Assembly: GCA_937958375.1 (NCBI GenBank)
Contig: CALGNY010000004.1
Span: 1-14,556, forward strand
DNA length: 14,556 nt
Source: an uncultured Bacillaceae bacterium
GTDB lineage: Bacteria; Bacillota; Bacilli; Bacillales; Alkalibacillaceae
Direction: 5' to 3'
Shown here piece by piece: positions 6,715 to 13,201 of this stretch. The notes below the pieces were generated by a model. The model was not told the origin of the DNA, did not search any database, and saw nothing but the letters and a program-made list of their open reading frames with translations. Position 1 is the first letter of the stretch, and each line of letters begins with the position of its first letter. The translations under genes were made by a program, and so were the position numbers.

Positions 6715-8346
6715 TTACAATTCCACCAGCACGTGGTCGTGTTCCCATTTCGGTGGGAGACTCGCCAATCGGGCGGGTAAATCCAGCCCATAATGATTCA
6801 TCCAGTACACGATATTCCATATTCTTTCTTGCAGACCACCATTCGGATAATAAAATAAGTCCAACTCATCATATTTTTGAACGGTCAGTTGATGATGATC
6901 TTCAACCGCCTTCAGTAACCGCTTTTCGATAAAAACCAATTCCTGATCGATTTTCTCTGCATTTTTCTTTGAGAGCCTCTCCATGTCGGGTGTAATGGAA
7001 GTCGCAATTTCTTGAATCGGTTGATGAATCACATTCATTTGCTTCCGGACTTCTTCAATGGTCTCTTCAATCGGATATTTAGGTTTTCTTTTCAACCAAC
7101 GCATTTTGTGTGAGAAGCTACCCGCTTGGATGACCTCTTCTTCAGATAATCCAAGCTGGTTAAGCCAAGATTGATGATTGGCTTGCAGCAATGTAATCGA
7201 CATTCTCGGCATGACAATCGGCAAGGTCATGTCCAAACATCGAAAAGCTTTCTTCAAAACGGACCAATAGGCGAGTTCACCTGGACCTGCATGGAATGCC
7301 AATACAGGAAAAACCATCTCCTGCATCATCGGTCGTGTGATCACGTTGTTACTGAATAACTCAGGAGATTGTTTCACAAGCTGAATGAGCTCGTCTGTCG
7401 TGATCAGTGTTTCACCGTCTTTGGTCATCCACGTCTCGCGATCTTTTTTCATAAGCAATTGTCTTTCATCATTCACATGGTAAAACAAGTGTCCATCATC
7501 CATGTTTGCATCCAACGAGATCATGTAGCCTTTATCAGCCTGAGCTTCCAATTCTTCAACAACTGCTTCAGAAATGGCGGGTTGGTTTTCAATCAATCTC
7601 ACAAAATACTCCGTCTCAAGCCTACGTAAACTTGGGTCATCCGAATCGACAAGGACTAATCCTTCTTCTTTAAACATCGAATGAATGAGGATGCCGAAAA
7701 AGTCAACGTAGGTTTCGCTTTCCTCAATGGCATCTTTTACTTGCTGAATTAGTTCTTGCGTATGCTCAGTTTCTTGAAAACTTCGGAAGACTTGTTCGAT
7801 AAATGTGCGTGCTTCTTCCTTCGGTAATTGCCGTGATGAGACAGATTGTTTTGACTCCAAATCATCTTGTATCGCAACTTTTTTCAACTGGGCGGTATTT
7901 TTTTGGACAAAAACATGGTTGATCTCGTCAAAATCATGGTCTTCACCTGCAATCCAGAACACTGGAACGACCGGCTTTTGCAGATGGTCTGCCTGTTCTC
8001 TTGCGTGAATGATAATAGAAATGATTTTATGGATGGTATATAAAGGTCCGGTTAAAAGCCCTGCCTGCTGGCCGCCGATGACGACAGATGACTCAGGGTC
8101 TTTCAACTGTACGATATTCTTTTTCACTTCAGGGCTTAAACCCCATTTTTTATTTTGTTCGATCAAAATGTCTGCGAGTTCTTCTCGTTTGTAATTCATT
8201 TGTTGAATTTGTTTCAGGCGATTCTGATAACTCCGCACCTGAAATGGATCATAATCAAATTGTGTGAAGATCGATTCTTGCCGATCCCGATAGTCTTGTA
8301 TCAATTGTGATTGGTGTTTCAACTGAACCGGAATGGTGTTCATCAT
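6715..8346 (-). CDS. bshC: BshC, bacillithiol synthase (cysteine-adding enzyme)
   Basis: BshC carries out the last step of bacillithiol synthesis, adding cysteine to glucosaminyl-malate. The 543-aa length is close to that of B. subtilis BshC (YllA). The nucleotide-binding-like core shows VVIGGQQAGLLTGPLYT (88-104) and the highly conserved FWIAGEDHDFDEINH (130-144). Further on come AFHAGPGELAYW (350-361), a long C-terminal helical coiled coil (about 420-495) and the closing motif PNGGLQERIWN (501-511). Two ATGs stand side by side. The second (8343) is better spaced from AGGG in the leader, but the difference is one residue. The position directly before mraZ is the usual one in Bacillaceae. A weak promoter candidate lies in the 87-bp gap upstream. 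Confidence 0.95.
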   Translation of the reverse strand: MMNTIPVQLKHQSQLIQDYRDRQESIFTQFDYDPFQVRSYQNRLKQIQQMNYKREELADILIEQNKKWGLSPEVKKNIVQLKDPESSVVIGGQQAGLLTGPLYTIHKIISIIIHAREQADHLQKPVVPVFWIAGEDHDFDEINHVFVQKNTAQLKKVAIQDDLESKQSVSSRQLPKEEARTFIEQVFRSFQETEHTQELIQQVKDAIEESETYVDFFGILIHSMFKEEGLVLVDSDDPSLRRLETEYFVRLIENQPAISEAVVEELEAQADKGYMISLDANMDDGHLFYHVNDERQLLMKKDRETWMTKDGETLITTDELIQLVKQSPELFSNNVITRPMMQEMVFPVLAFHAGPGELAYWSVLKKAFRCLDMTLPIVMPRMSITLLQANHQSWLNQLGLSEEEVIQAGSFSHKMRWLKRKPKYPIEETIEEVRKQMNVIHQPIQEIATSITPDMERLSKKNAEKIDQELVFIEKRLLKAVEDHHQLTVQKYDELDLFYYPNGGLQERIWNIVYWMNHYGLDLPARLASLPPKWEHDHVLVEL

Positions 8347-8388
8347 ACAACCCTGCCTTCATTACTTTTCAATTCATACCTAGCTGCT

Positions 8389-8417
8389 ATTCTATCGAAT
8401 ATGTAAAACCTTTTCAC
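8389..8417 (-). promoter_or_regulatory. Possible sigma-A promoter of bshC
   Basis: On the minus strand, GTGAAA (8417-8412), a 17-base spacer and TAGAAT (8394-8389) lie 43 bases before bshC. The -10 has 5 of 6 consensus bases and the -35 has 4 of 6. This is only a pattern match in AT-rich DNA, and bshC may simply be cotranscribed with panE. Confidence 0.35.
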
Positions 8418-8433
8418 TTAATCTGTTTGATGT

Positions 8434-8808
8434 TTAAATTAACGACTCAATGAATGCAATGATGAGCAATACGAGATAACCAATGACCGAGAGCATAAAT
8501 GCAATTCGCCAAACGATCCGCACCGCTCTCCAAAGCAGAATATCTTCATCTCTTCTCCATTGAATAAACAGAAAGATACCGACCAAAATCACAAAGCCGA
8601 CCACGATTTCCAAAAGAATCAATCGGTCAAATAACATCATCGTCAATCCGTTGATCGATATGAGAAAGAAAATAACCGATAAATCAGCGGCCATCTTTGT
8701 GGAATAAGTCGAACGCTTCGTAATTTTTTTCAAAACAATGAAGACGATAAAAAAAGTCAGAAAGGGAATCGTCGTCAACAAAGCAAGTATAGTGGATAAA
8801 ACATTCAA
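8434..8808 (-). CDS. Small four-helix membrane protein, DUF3397-like
   Basis: Membrane protein of 124 aa with no assigned role. Four hydrophobic segments are visible at about 3-26, 41-60, 64-84 and 98-121. The loops are short and charged: KKITKRSTYSTK after helix 1 and QWRRDEDILLWR after helix 3. I associate it with the DUF3397 family of Firmicutes from length, topology and its place before bshC. This is recall, not a search result. The start is TTG at 8808 (TTGA overlaps the panE stop), supported by GAGGA 8 bases upstream, so it is translationally coupled to panE. No catalytic motif is visible. Its place in a panE-bshC unit does not prove a role in either pathway. Confidence 0.8.
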   Translation of the reverse strand: MNVLSTILALLTTIPFLTFFIVFIVLKKITKRSTYSTKMAADLSVIFFLISINGLTMMLFDRLILLEIVVGFVILVGIFLFIQWRRDEDILLWRAVRIVWRIAFMLSVIGYLVLLIIAFIESLI

Positions 8809-9683
8809 TTTCGTATTCCTCGATTCTTCTCTTTGGATTTGACGAGTAGTTGGATGATTTGATGCGTCGGTGTTCGATGCGCATCCTTAGCTACCAAATA
8901 ACCATTTAAATGGTCGATTTCAGTTGGTTTTCCGTTTTGCAGATCCGCTAACATGGACGATGTATTTTCAGCAGTTTTTTCGCAAACTTCTTCAATTTTT
9001 ATCCACAGCTCGTTCGCAGGTAACCCAAGCACACGACATGCTTCTAGGTTTAATTTTTCAGCTACTTCCTTGAGGTAATCGTTGTTTAGAATCTCACCAT
9101 TTTTGATGTCACAGATAGCTGTCAACGGATTGATGACACAATTGATGACCAACTTTTCTTTTTTCCGGATCATCACATCTGAATCGAAGTAAACCGGGAA
9201 TTGATGATGGTTCAGCTCTTCCACCAATTGTTCCGCCTGGTTTCGGTGGTCGTCGGACCAACTTCCGATCACCATTTTTCCGAAACCTTTTTGTTCGATC
9301 CGATAATTTCCATGACGCGTAATCCCATGGTCAAAAATCGCCATAAAAACAGCTTGGTCTAATCCGTTAAGCTCAACTTCATCCGCCATGCCATTTTGAA
9401 CGAATAACAACTGACTCGATGGAAACTTCTTTTTAAATGTTTGATATAATTGGTCGTTATCGTTTTTTTTCGTCGCAATCACAAATACATCATGAGCCGA
9501 AAGCTTATCAAAAAGTTCTATAGGAATCCGCACAACTTCATCCATCATATGTATACCGTGTCGATCCAAATCTGTCTTTTGGTCATTTCTCCTGACATAA
9601 CCAGTGACAGCGAAACCCTGACTCGACAACCGGTGAGCGATAAACATCCCGACTGCACCCATACCGATGATTCCAATGTTCAT
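8805..9683 (-). CDS. panE: 2-dehydropantoate 2-reductase (ketopantoate reductase)
   Basis: NADPH-dependent cytoplasmic enzyme reducing 2-dehydropantoate to pantoate in pantothenate and CoA synthesis. It is probably the orthologue of B. subtilis ylbQ/panE. Counting from the ATG at 9683 (292 aa), the Rossmann motif G7-M-G9-A-V-G12 opens the protein, and NGM follows at 97-99. KLVINCVINPLTA holds the catalytic Lys177 and Asn181, and the C-terminal helical domain has PTEIDHLNGYLV. An ATG three codons upstream (9692) lies inside the AAAGGATGG ribosome binding site, so 9683 is preferred. The upstream region is AT-rich with a TATAGT but no convincing -35. Beyond it lies the 21-bp repeat array. Confidence 0.93.
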   Translation of the reverse strand: MNIGIIGMGAVGMFIAHRLSSQGFAVTGYVRRNDQKTDLDRHGIHMMDEVVRIPIELFDKLSAHDVFVIATKKNDNDQLYQTFKKKFPSSQLLFVQNGMADEVELNGLDQAVFMAIFDHGITRHGNYRIEQKGFGKMVIGSWSDDHRNQAEQLVEELNHHQFPVYFDSDVMIRKKEKLVINCVINPLTAICDIKNGEILNNDYLKEVAEKLNLEACRVLGLPANELWIKIEEVCEKTAENTSSMLADLQNGKPTEIDHLNGYLVAKDAHRTPTHQIIQLLVKSKEKNRGIRN

Positions 9684-9803
9684 CGTTACCATCCTTTTTC
9701 TATTTATTCTACTATAACATTCATAGAATTTCTTCCCCCGATTGTAATATGAAATTACTGTGGGGTGGAATTTGGATGAATTCAGTTAAAATATTATTAC
9801 CAT

Positions 9804-10230
9804 GGGCACATAATTTTGTCTGGCGGGCACATATCTACTCTTCTAGGGACCATTTAGCTATCGGGTGGGCGCATATCCCCCATTCGCGGGCGCATAATTT
9901 CGCCTGACGGGCACATATATTTTCACGAAGGACACATATTCTCGCTGGGCGGGCGCATATCTACTCTTCTCGGACCATATTGATGCAGGTAGGGCGCATA
10001 TTCGCTCACATGGGCACATATCTATTCTCCACGGGCGCATAATTTCGCCTGACGGGTACATATCTATTCTTCATGGGCACATAATTTCGCCTGAAGGACA
10101 CATATTTTTTCACGAAGGGTACATATCCTCGCTGAAAGGGCGCATATCTACTCTTCCCGGGCGCATAATGTCACCGGTCGGGAACATATCCACCGGTCAC
10201 GGGCACATAACATTACCGAACCCCCATATC
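9804..10230. repeat. 21-bp tandem repeat array, about 20 units
   Basis: The box GGGCRCATA (variants GGACACATA, GGGTACATA, GGGACCATT) recurs at 9804, 9825, 9846, 9867, 9888, 9909, 9930, 9951, 9972, 9992, 10012, 10033, 10054, 10075, 10096, 10117, 10138, 10159, 10180 and 10201. The period is 21 bp with two 20-bp steps. The roughly 12 bases between boxes fall into a few recurring classes: ATTTCGCCTGAC, TCTACTCTTC, TTTTCACGAA and TTCTCGCTG. The array fills most of the 640-bp gap between divergent panE and ylbP. A minus-strand reading frame at 9858-10061 is a by-product of the period being a multiple of three. I see no gene, tRNA or other RNA here. Confidence 0.93.
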
Positions 10231-10265
10231 AAAGCCAGCAGAAAGAACAAATGATAACGATTTCA

Positions 10266-10294
10266 TTTAAAATTCTGAAACAATATATTATACT
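10266..10294 (+). promoter_or_regulatory. Sigma-A promoter of ylbP
   Basis: TTTAAA (10266-10271), a 17-base spacer and TATACT (10289-10294) lie about 30 bases before the acetyltransferase start. The -10 is strong and the -35 moderate. The promoter begins about 35 bases past the right edge of the 21-bp repeat array. Confidence 0.55.
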
Positions 10295-10324
10295 AATAGT
10301 AGAGAAAGAAAAGGAGGAAATGGT

Positions 10325-10801
10325 ATGGCTGAGAGAGTTGAACGATTATTGATTAACTTTAGAACGATTGAAGAGTTCAAGAAATTCAAGCAATATGGCA
10401 TGCAAGAACTCTCCATGAAAGAAGAACTTGAACACGATATGATCGAAAATAATAGTGAGTCACCTTTCTATGGCATTTATTATGGGGATTCGCTCGTAGC
10501 ACGAATGAGTTTGTATAAAGTAAAAGCTAAATACGATTATTATTTTGAACCGAAACAAGATTATTTGGCTTTATGGAAACTCGAGGTATTAGATGGCTAT
10601 CGTGGGAAAGGCTTCGGGAAAGCCCTGGTTGAATATGCAAAAAGCTTCAACTTACCGATCAAAACGAATGCTCGAGTCAATTCACATGATTTTTGGGAAA
10701 AGATGGGCTTCCAACCCGCTCACTATGAAGTCGATCGTGACTTTGGTGAAAACCCATATATCTGGATGCCAGAAGGTGTTTCAGAGAATACGTCATCCTA
10801 A
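10325..10801 (+). CDS. ylbP: GNAT family N-acetyltransferase, YlbP-like
   Basis: Cytoplasmic acetyltransferase of 158 aa using acetyl-CoA; the acceptor is unknown. The acetyl-CoA pyrophosphate loop is clear: LWKLEVLDGYRGKGFGKALV (83-102), with R93-G-K-G96-F-G98 matching RxxGxG/A. It is followed by the motif B-like segment NSHDFWEKMGFQP (119-131). Length and position between gerR and panE match B. subtilis YlbP. The start is ATG at 10325, 7 bases after AAAGGAGG. An ATG at 10320 is in another frame. It is on its own, convergent with gerR and divergent from panE, so it is probably monocistronic. No substrate can be read from context. Confidence 0.9.
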   Translation: MAERVERLLINFRTIEEFKKFKQYGMQELSMKEELEHDMIENNSESPFYGIYYGDSLVARMSLYKVKAKYDYYFEPKQDYLALWKLEVLDGYRGKGFGKALVEYAKSFNLPIKTNARVNSHDFWEKMGFQPAHYEVDRDFGENPYIWMPEGVSENTSS

Positions 10802-10839
10802 AACAAAAAACCAAGCTCCCACATTAGCTGGAAGCTTGG
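10802..10839. terminator. Shared terminator between ylbP and gerR
   Basis: CCAAGCTCC (10811-10819) pairs with GGAAGCTTGG (10830-10839) around a short loop, with one bulged base. On the minus strand it runs into TTTTTTGTT (10810-10802), a good terminator for gerR. On the plus strand it directly follows the ylbP stop, with a weaker T-rich tail. Confidence 0.75.
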
Positions 10840-10848
10840 TGTAATTGT

Positions 10849-11316
10849 TTATCTCACTTTTTTTAACGCATTAATTTTCTCTGATATTTCATTTAAGAAG
10901 TCTTCATATAAGGCCAATTTCTTCTTCAATTCATCGATGTCTTCCCCACTCGATTCATTCGAGTTAGTCCGCTCGGTGTACTCACCTTTCAATCGTTCCA
11001 ACTGATGGATAACCTCATCAAAGGTTTCTAGCTTTTTGGTTGAATCGTTCACTTGACTTGAAAACGTATGAATGACTGACGAAGAATCTCCTTTGACATT
11101 TTTTCGATCCATTTTTGCTAAAGCGATGGCTTTACTATATTGTTTCCGTAAATTTGCATTCCACCGAAAACCGCATGCTTGAGGCGTTCGATTCAATCGT
11201 TTACCGACCTCATGAAAAGCTTTCATCTGCGTTTTGCCTTCACGTATGTAACGGATGACCGTTTCGGCTAATATTAAATCCTCATCTTTTGTCCACGAAT
11301 CTTGACGTGTCGCCAC
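10849..11316 (-). CDS. gerR: RsfA/GerR family sporulation transcription factor (YlbO-like)
   Basis: Myb/SANT-like DNA-binding protein of 155 aa. The conserved N-terminal domain reads RQDSWTKDEDLILAETVIRY (4-23) and KAFHEVGKRLNRTPQACGFR (32-51), continuing WNANLRKQY to 60. This is the signature of the RsfA family. The middle (70-125) is low in hydrophobic residues, and the C-terminus (127-153) is a predicted coiled coil. Position between rpmF and ylbP matches B. subtilis ylbO, renamed gerR, a sigma-E-controlled mother-cell regulator. The start is GTG at 11316, 8 bases after AAGGAGGG. Upstream, AATACAGT (11355-11348, minus) resembles a sigma-E -10, but no matching -35 is evident. Orthology to GerR rather than another RsfA paralogue rests on synteny. 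Confidence 0.85.
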   Translation of the reverse strand: MATRQDSWTKDEDLILAETVIRYIREGKTQMKAFHEVGKRLNRTPQACGFRWNANLRKQYSKAIALAKMDRKNVKGDSSSVIHTFSSQVNDSTKKLETFDEVIHQLERLKGEYTERTNSNESSGEDIDELKKKLALYEDFLNEISEKINALKKVR

Positions 11317-11388
11317 ACACCTTTCCCTCCTTAACCCTTCAACTGTAACTGTATTATCAATTTATGCAAAGGGGTAAGAAGATAGACG

Positions 11389-11412
11389 AAAAAAATCAAC
11401 TATCTCAGTTGA
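11389..11412 (-). terminator. Weak terminator after the crotonase gene
   Basis: On the minus strand, TCAACT-GAGAT-AGTTGA (11412-11396) is followed by seven T (11395-11389). The stem is only 6 bp, so it may act partially and allow some read-through into gerR. Confidence 0.5.
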
Positions 11413-11417
11413 CATCC

Positions 11418-12179
11418 TTATTTTTTTGCAAAAAAACGATTGACAGCTTCAATATGAGCCTCACTTTCCCACAGTTTACTGCAACTTTTCACTTCTTCTT
11501 CCATGGTATGAGCTAGTATTTCTAAAGAGTTCCGGGATAGCCTCTGTTTTTTCCAACCATAGAGTTGTTCGAGACTTCTCGATAAAAACATCGAGATCTC
11601 TTCAGCATGTGGAGTGAAGTTCCCCTGAATTTCTTTCTGCACGAAGCCAGAGCCAATCAGCTCATCTACCGTTTTTACCTCGGATTCGACTAACCAATAA
11701 TAGGCTGTTTGTGGATGAATACGTTCGGATAACAACGTACCGCCTCCCCACCCTGTCGAAATGCCGAGTTGACCTTGTACAAATCCATAATTGCCGCTTC
11801 TTGTGGCGAACCGAAAATCACAGGCCGTTGCTAGCTCCATCCCACCACCTCGGGCGGAACCATTCATCCAAGCCAGCGTAGGAAATGGTAAGGTTGCAAT
11901 GCGATAGAGAACTTCTTTCATTGGTTTCAATAATTGATATGCTTCATCAGCACTTAATTCACCATGGAATTCTTTTAAATCACCGCCAGCACAAAAAGCA
12001 GTGTCGCCCTCCCCAGTGATCACCAACAGTTTGATATCTTTTTTATTTTCTAATGTAGTCAGATGAGTCTCTAGTTCATTCACGACCTTTTTGGAGATGG
12101 CATTTCGTTTATCCGGTCGGTTTAAAGTGATCACAGCTAATCCGCTCTCATATGTATCAAATTTCACAACGTCTTCCAC
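11418..12179 (-). CDS. Crotonase-fold protein (enoyl-CoA hydratase/isomerase family, possible acyl-CoA decarboxylase)
   Basis: Counted from GTG at 12179 (253 aa). Both oxyanion-hole segments of the crotonase family are present: AFCAGGDL (61-68) and NGSARGGG (106-113). Glu115, equal to Glu144 of rat enoyl-CoA hydratase, is present. By ungapped alignment the second catalytic glutamate (Glu164) is replaced by Gln135. The surrounding FVQGQLGISTGWGGG, with ELATACDFR before it, resembles ethylmalonyl-CoA decarboxylase ECHDC1 as I recall it. A simple hydratase is therefore doubtful. Start choice is open: TTG at 12206 lacks a ribosome binding site, ATG at 12185 abuts a GGGGGG run with no spacing, and GTG at 12179 is 6 bases from that run. 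It lies just after the rpmF terminator. I know no counterpart in the B. subtilis locus. Confidence 0.8.
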   Translation of the reverse strand: MEDVVKFDTYESGLAVITLNRPDKRNAISKKVVNELETHLTTLENKKDIKLLVITGEGDTAFCAGGDLKEFHGELSADEAYQLLKPMKEVLYRIATLPFPTLAWMNGSARGGGMELATACDFRFATRSGNYGFVQGQLGISTGWGGGTLLSERIHPQTAYYWLVESEVKTVDELIGSGFVQKEIQGNFTPHAEEISMFLSRSLEQLYGWKKQRLSRNSLEILAHTMEEEVKSCSKLWESEAHIEAVNRFFAKK

Positions 12180-12220
12180 AAACATCCCCCCAAATTTATC
12201 ATTCAACGTAGAACATTTTT

Positions 12221-12257
12221 ATGTAAAAATAAAGATGCCTCACGAGGAGACACCTTT
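12221..12257 (-). terminator. Rho-independent terminator after rpmF
   Basis: On the minus strand, AAAGGTGTCTC (12257-12247) pairs with GAGGCATCTTT (12241-12231), an 11-bp stem with two G-U pairs and a CTCGT loop. TATTTTT follows the stem. It lies 13 bases past the rpmF stop and only about 40-50 bases before the crotonase start, so that gene depends on read-through or a promoter hidden here. Confidence 0.8.
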
Positions 12258-12270
12258 GTATATTCATGAT

Positions 12271-12444
12271 TTACTTTTCAACAACTTCATCACCGTCATA
12301 ATGACCACACTCTTTGCAGACATGGTGTGATTTCATCATCTCTCCACAATTCGGGCATTCAACCATACCTGGAACGGTCAGTTTTTTATGGGTACGACGT
12401 TGATTTTTCACTTTTTTGGAAGTTCTTCTTTTAGGTACTGCCAT
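12271..12444 (-). CDS. rpmF: 50S ribosomal protein L32 (zinc-ribbon type)
   Basis: Small subunit-interface protein of the 50S ribosome, 57 aa, read directly from the sequence. It begins MAVPKRRTSKKVKNQRRTHK, the universal L32 start, and then has KLTVPGMVECPNCGEM. The four cysteines C30-x2-C33 and C43-x2-C46 form the zinc ribbon, so this is the zinc-binding form rather than a Cys-less paralogue used under zinc starvation. The ATG at 12444 follows GAGGAGGTG by a few bases. It lies 39 bases after ylbN, the usual pairing, with a strong terminator behind it. Confidence 0.97.
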   Translation of the reverse strand: MAVPKRRTSKKVKNQRRTHKKLTVPGMVECPNCGEMMKSHHVCKECGHYDGDEVVEK

Positions 12445-12483
12445 TTTCTACACCTCCTCTAATGAATCAGCAATGCAGTTTCA

Positions 12484-13044
12484 TCATTCATCATTATTAT
12501 CTTTATCAAAAAACTTTTTTAACGAAGCGAGACGCGGATCAACCGGCTTGTCTTCCTCGTTTTCATCCTCTTCATTAGGAACATTGAGTTGTTCTTCGAT
12601 ATGGGCATCTTCGGTTTTCATTTCCCAACCGTCACCCTCATCTTCAGCCTTACTCAATTGCTCTTCATCACTATAGACGCGAAGTGGGACTCCCAATAGA
12701 ATATTTTCCTTGATATAGGGCTCTAAGTCAAGGACTTCTCGGTCGACGAGAAAGATTTCATCCTCTTCGGACGCCTCATAATCGACCTTCGTAAAGTTTT
12801 CTTCTACGTCAAATGAAAATGGATAATCGACATCTACTAATGTTCTTGCACACGGTAAGATCATTTTTCCTTTCAGATTCAAATCGAATCGATAAACCTT
12901 ACCATCGAGCGTTGCTTTACCGTCGACATCGACTTCTGAGATCTGTCGAATGTCATTGTTCATCTCTTCCAATTCTGAGACATCAACGCGACCATGAAAC
13001 GTATAAGGCTCATGGGCTTTGATTTTCTGTAACGGTATAATCAT
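12484..13044 (-). CDS. ylbN: YceD/DUF177 family protein (YlbN), partner of rpmF
   Basis: Protein of 186 aa. The family is almost always encoded before rpmF, and in E. coli and plants it is linked to 23S rRNA accumulation; its exact molecular action is unclear. Conserved landmarks are LPCARTLV (63-70), DLEPYIKENILLGVPLRV (106-123) and the C-terminal VDPRLASLKKFF (168-179). Between the last two lies a strongly acidic, low-complexity insert (126-166). The protein is slightly longer than I recall for B. subtilis YlbN. The start is ATG at 13044, with TGAGGTG about 7 bases upstream. A near-consensus sigma-A promoter drives the ylbN-rpmF pair. Confidence 0.93.
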   Translation of the reverse strand: MIIPLQKIKAHEPYTFHGRVDVSELEEMNNDIRQISEVDVDGKATLDGKVYRFDLNLKGKMILPCARTLVDVDYPFSFDVEENFTKVDYEASEEDEIFLVDREVLDLEPYIKENILLGVPLRVYSDEEQLSKAEDEGDGWEMKTEDAHIEEQLNVPNEEDENEEDKPVDPRLASLKKFFDKDNNDE

Positions 13045-13072
13045 CTATGATCACCTCAAGGCAACAAGAGTA

Positions 13073-13101
13073 ATTTTAAAAGGAAATGAAGCTTTTGTCA
13101 A
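13073..13101 (-). promoter_or_regulatory. Strong sigma-A promoter of ylbN-rpmF
   Basis: On the minus strand, TTGACA (13101-13096, full consensus), a 17-base spacer and TAAAAT (13078-13073, 5 of 6) lie 29 bases before the ylbN start. This strength suits a ribosomal protein operon. The divergent gene at 13202 has a TATACT at 13170-13175 but no clear -35. Confidence 0.85.
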
Positions 13102-13201
13102 TATATTTTCTTAACACCTTATAAATATTCCGTAAGTTTCTTGATTTTTTCTCTTCTTTCCTTCTAAATTATACTTAATAAATACGGAAAGGGCGAGAAA
13201 A

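Noticed and set aside
9493..9510. CGAAAGCTTATCAA in panE as a repeat core
   Set aside because: Partial match inside a conserved coding region with no arms.
9684..9803. Promoter of panE
   Set aside because: TATAGT and TAGAAT are present, but neither has a -35 at proper spacing, so I could not support a specific site.
9858..10061. 67-aa minus-strand open frame with recurring YAP/YVP/MCP heptads
   Set aside because: It is the 21-bp array read in frame, since 21 is a multiple of three. It has no ribosome binding site, and the two 20-bp steps would break any longer frame.
9804..10230. CRISPR array
   Set aside because: Repeats are about 9 bp and degenerate, spacers only about 12 bp and recurring, and there are no cas genes nearby.
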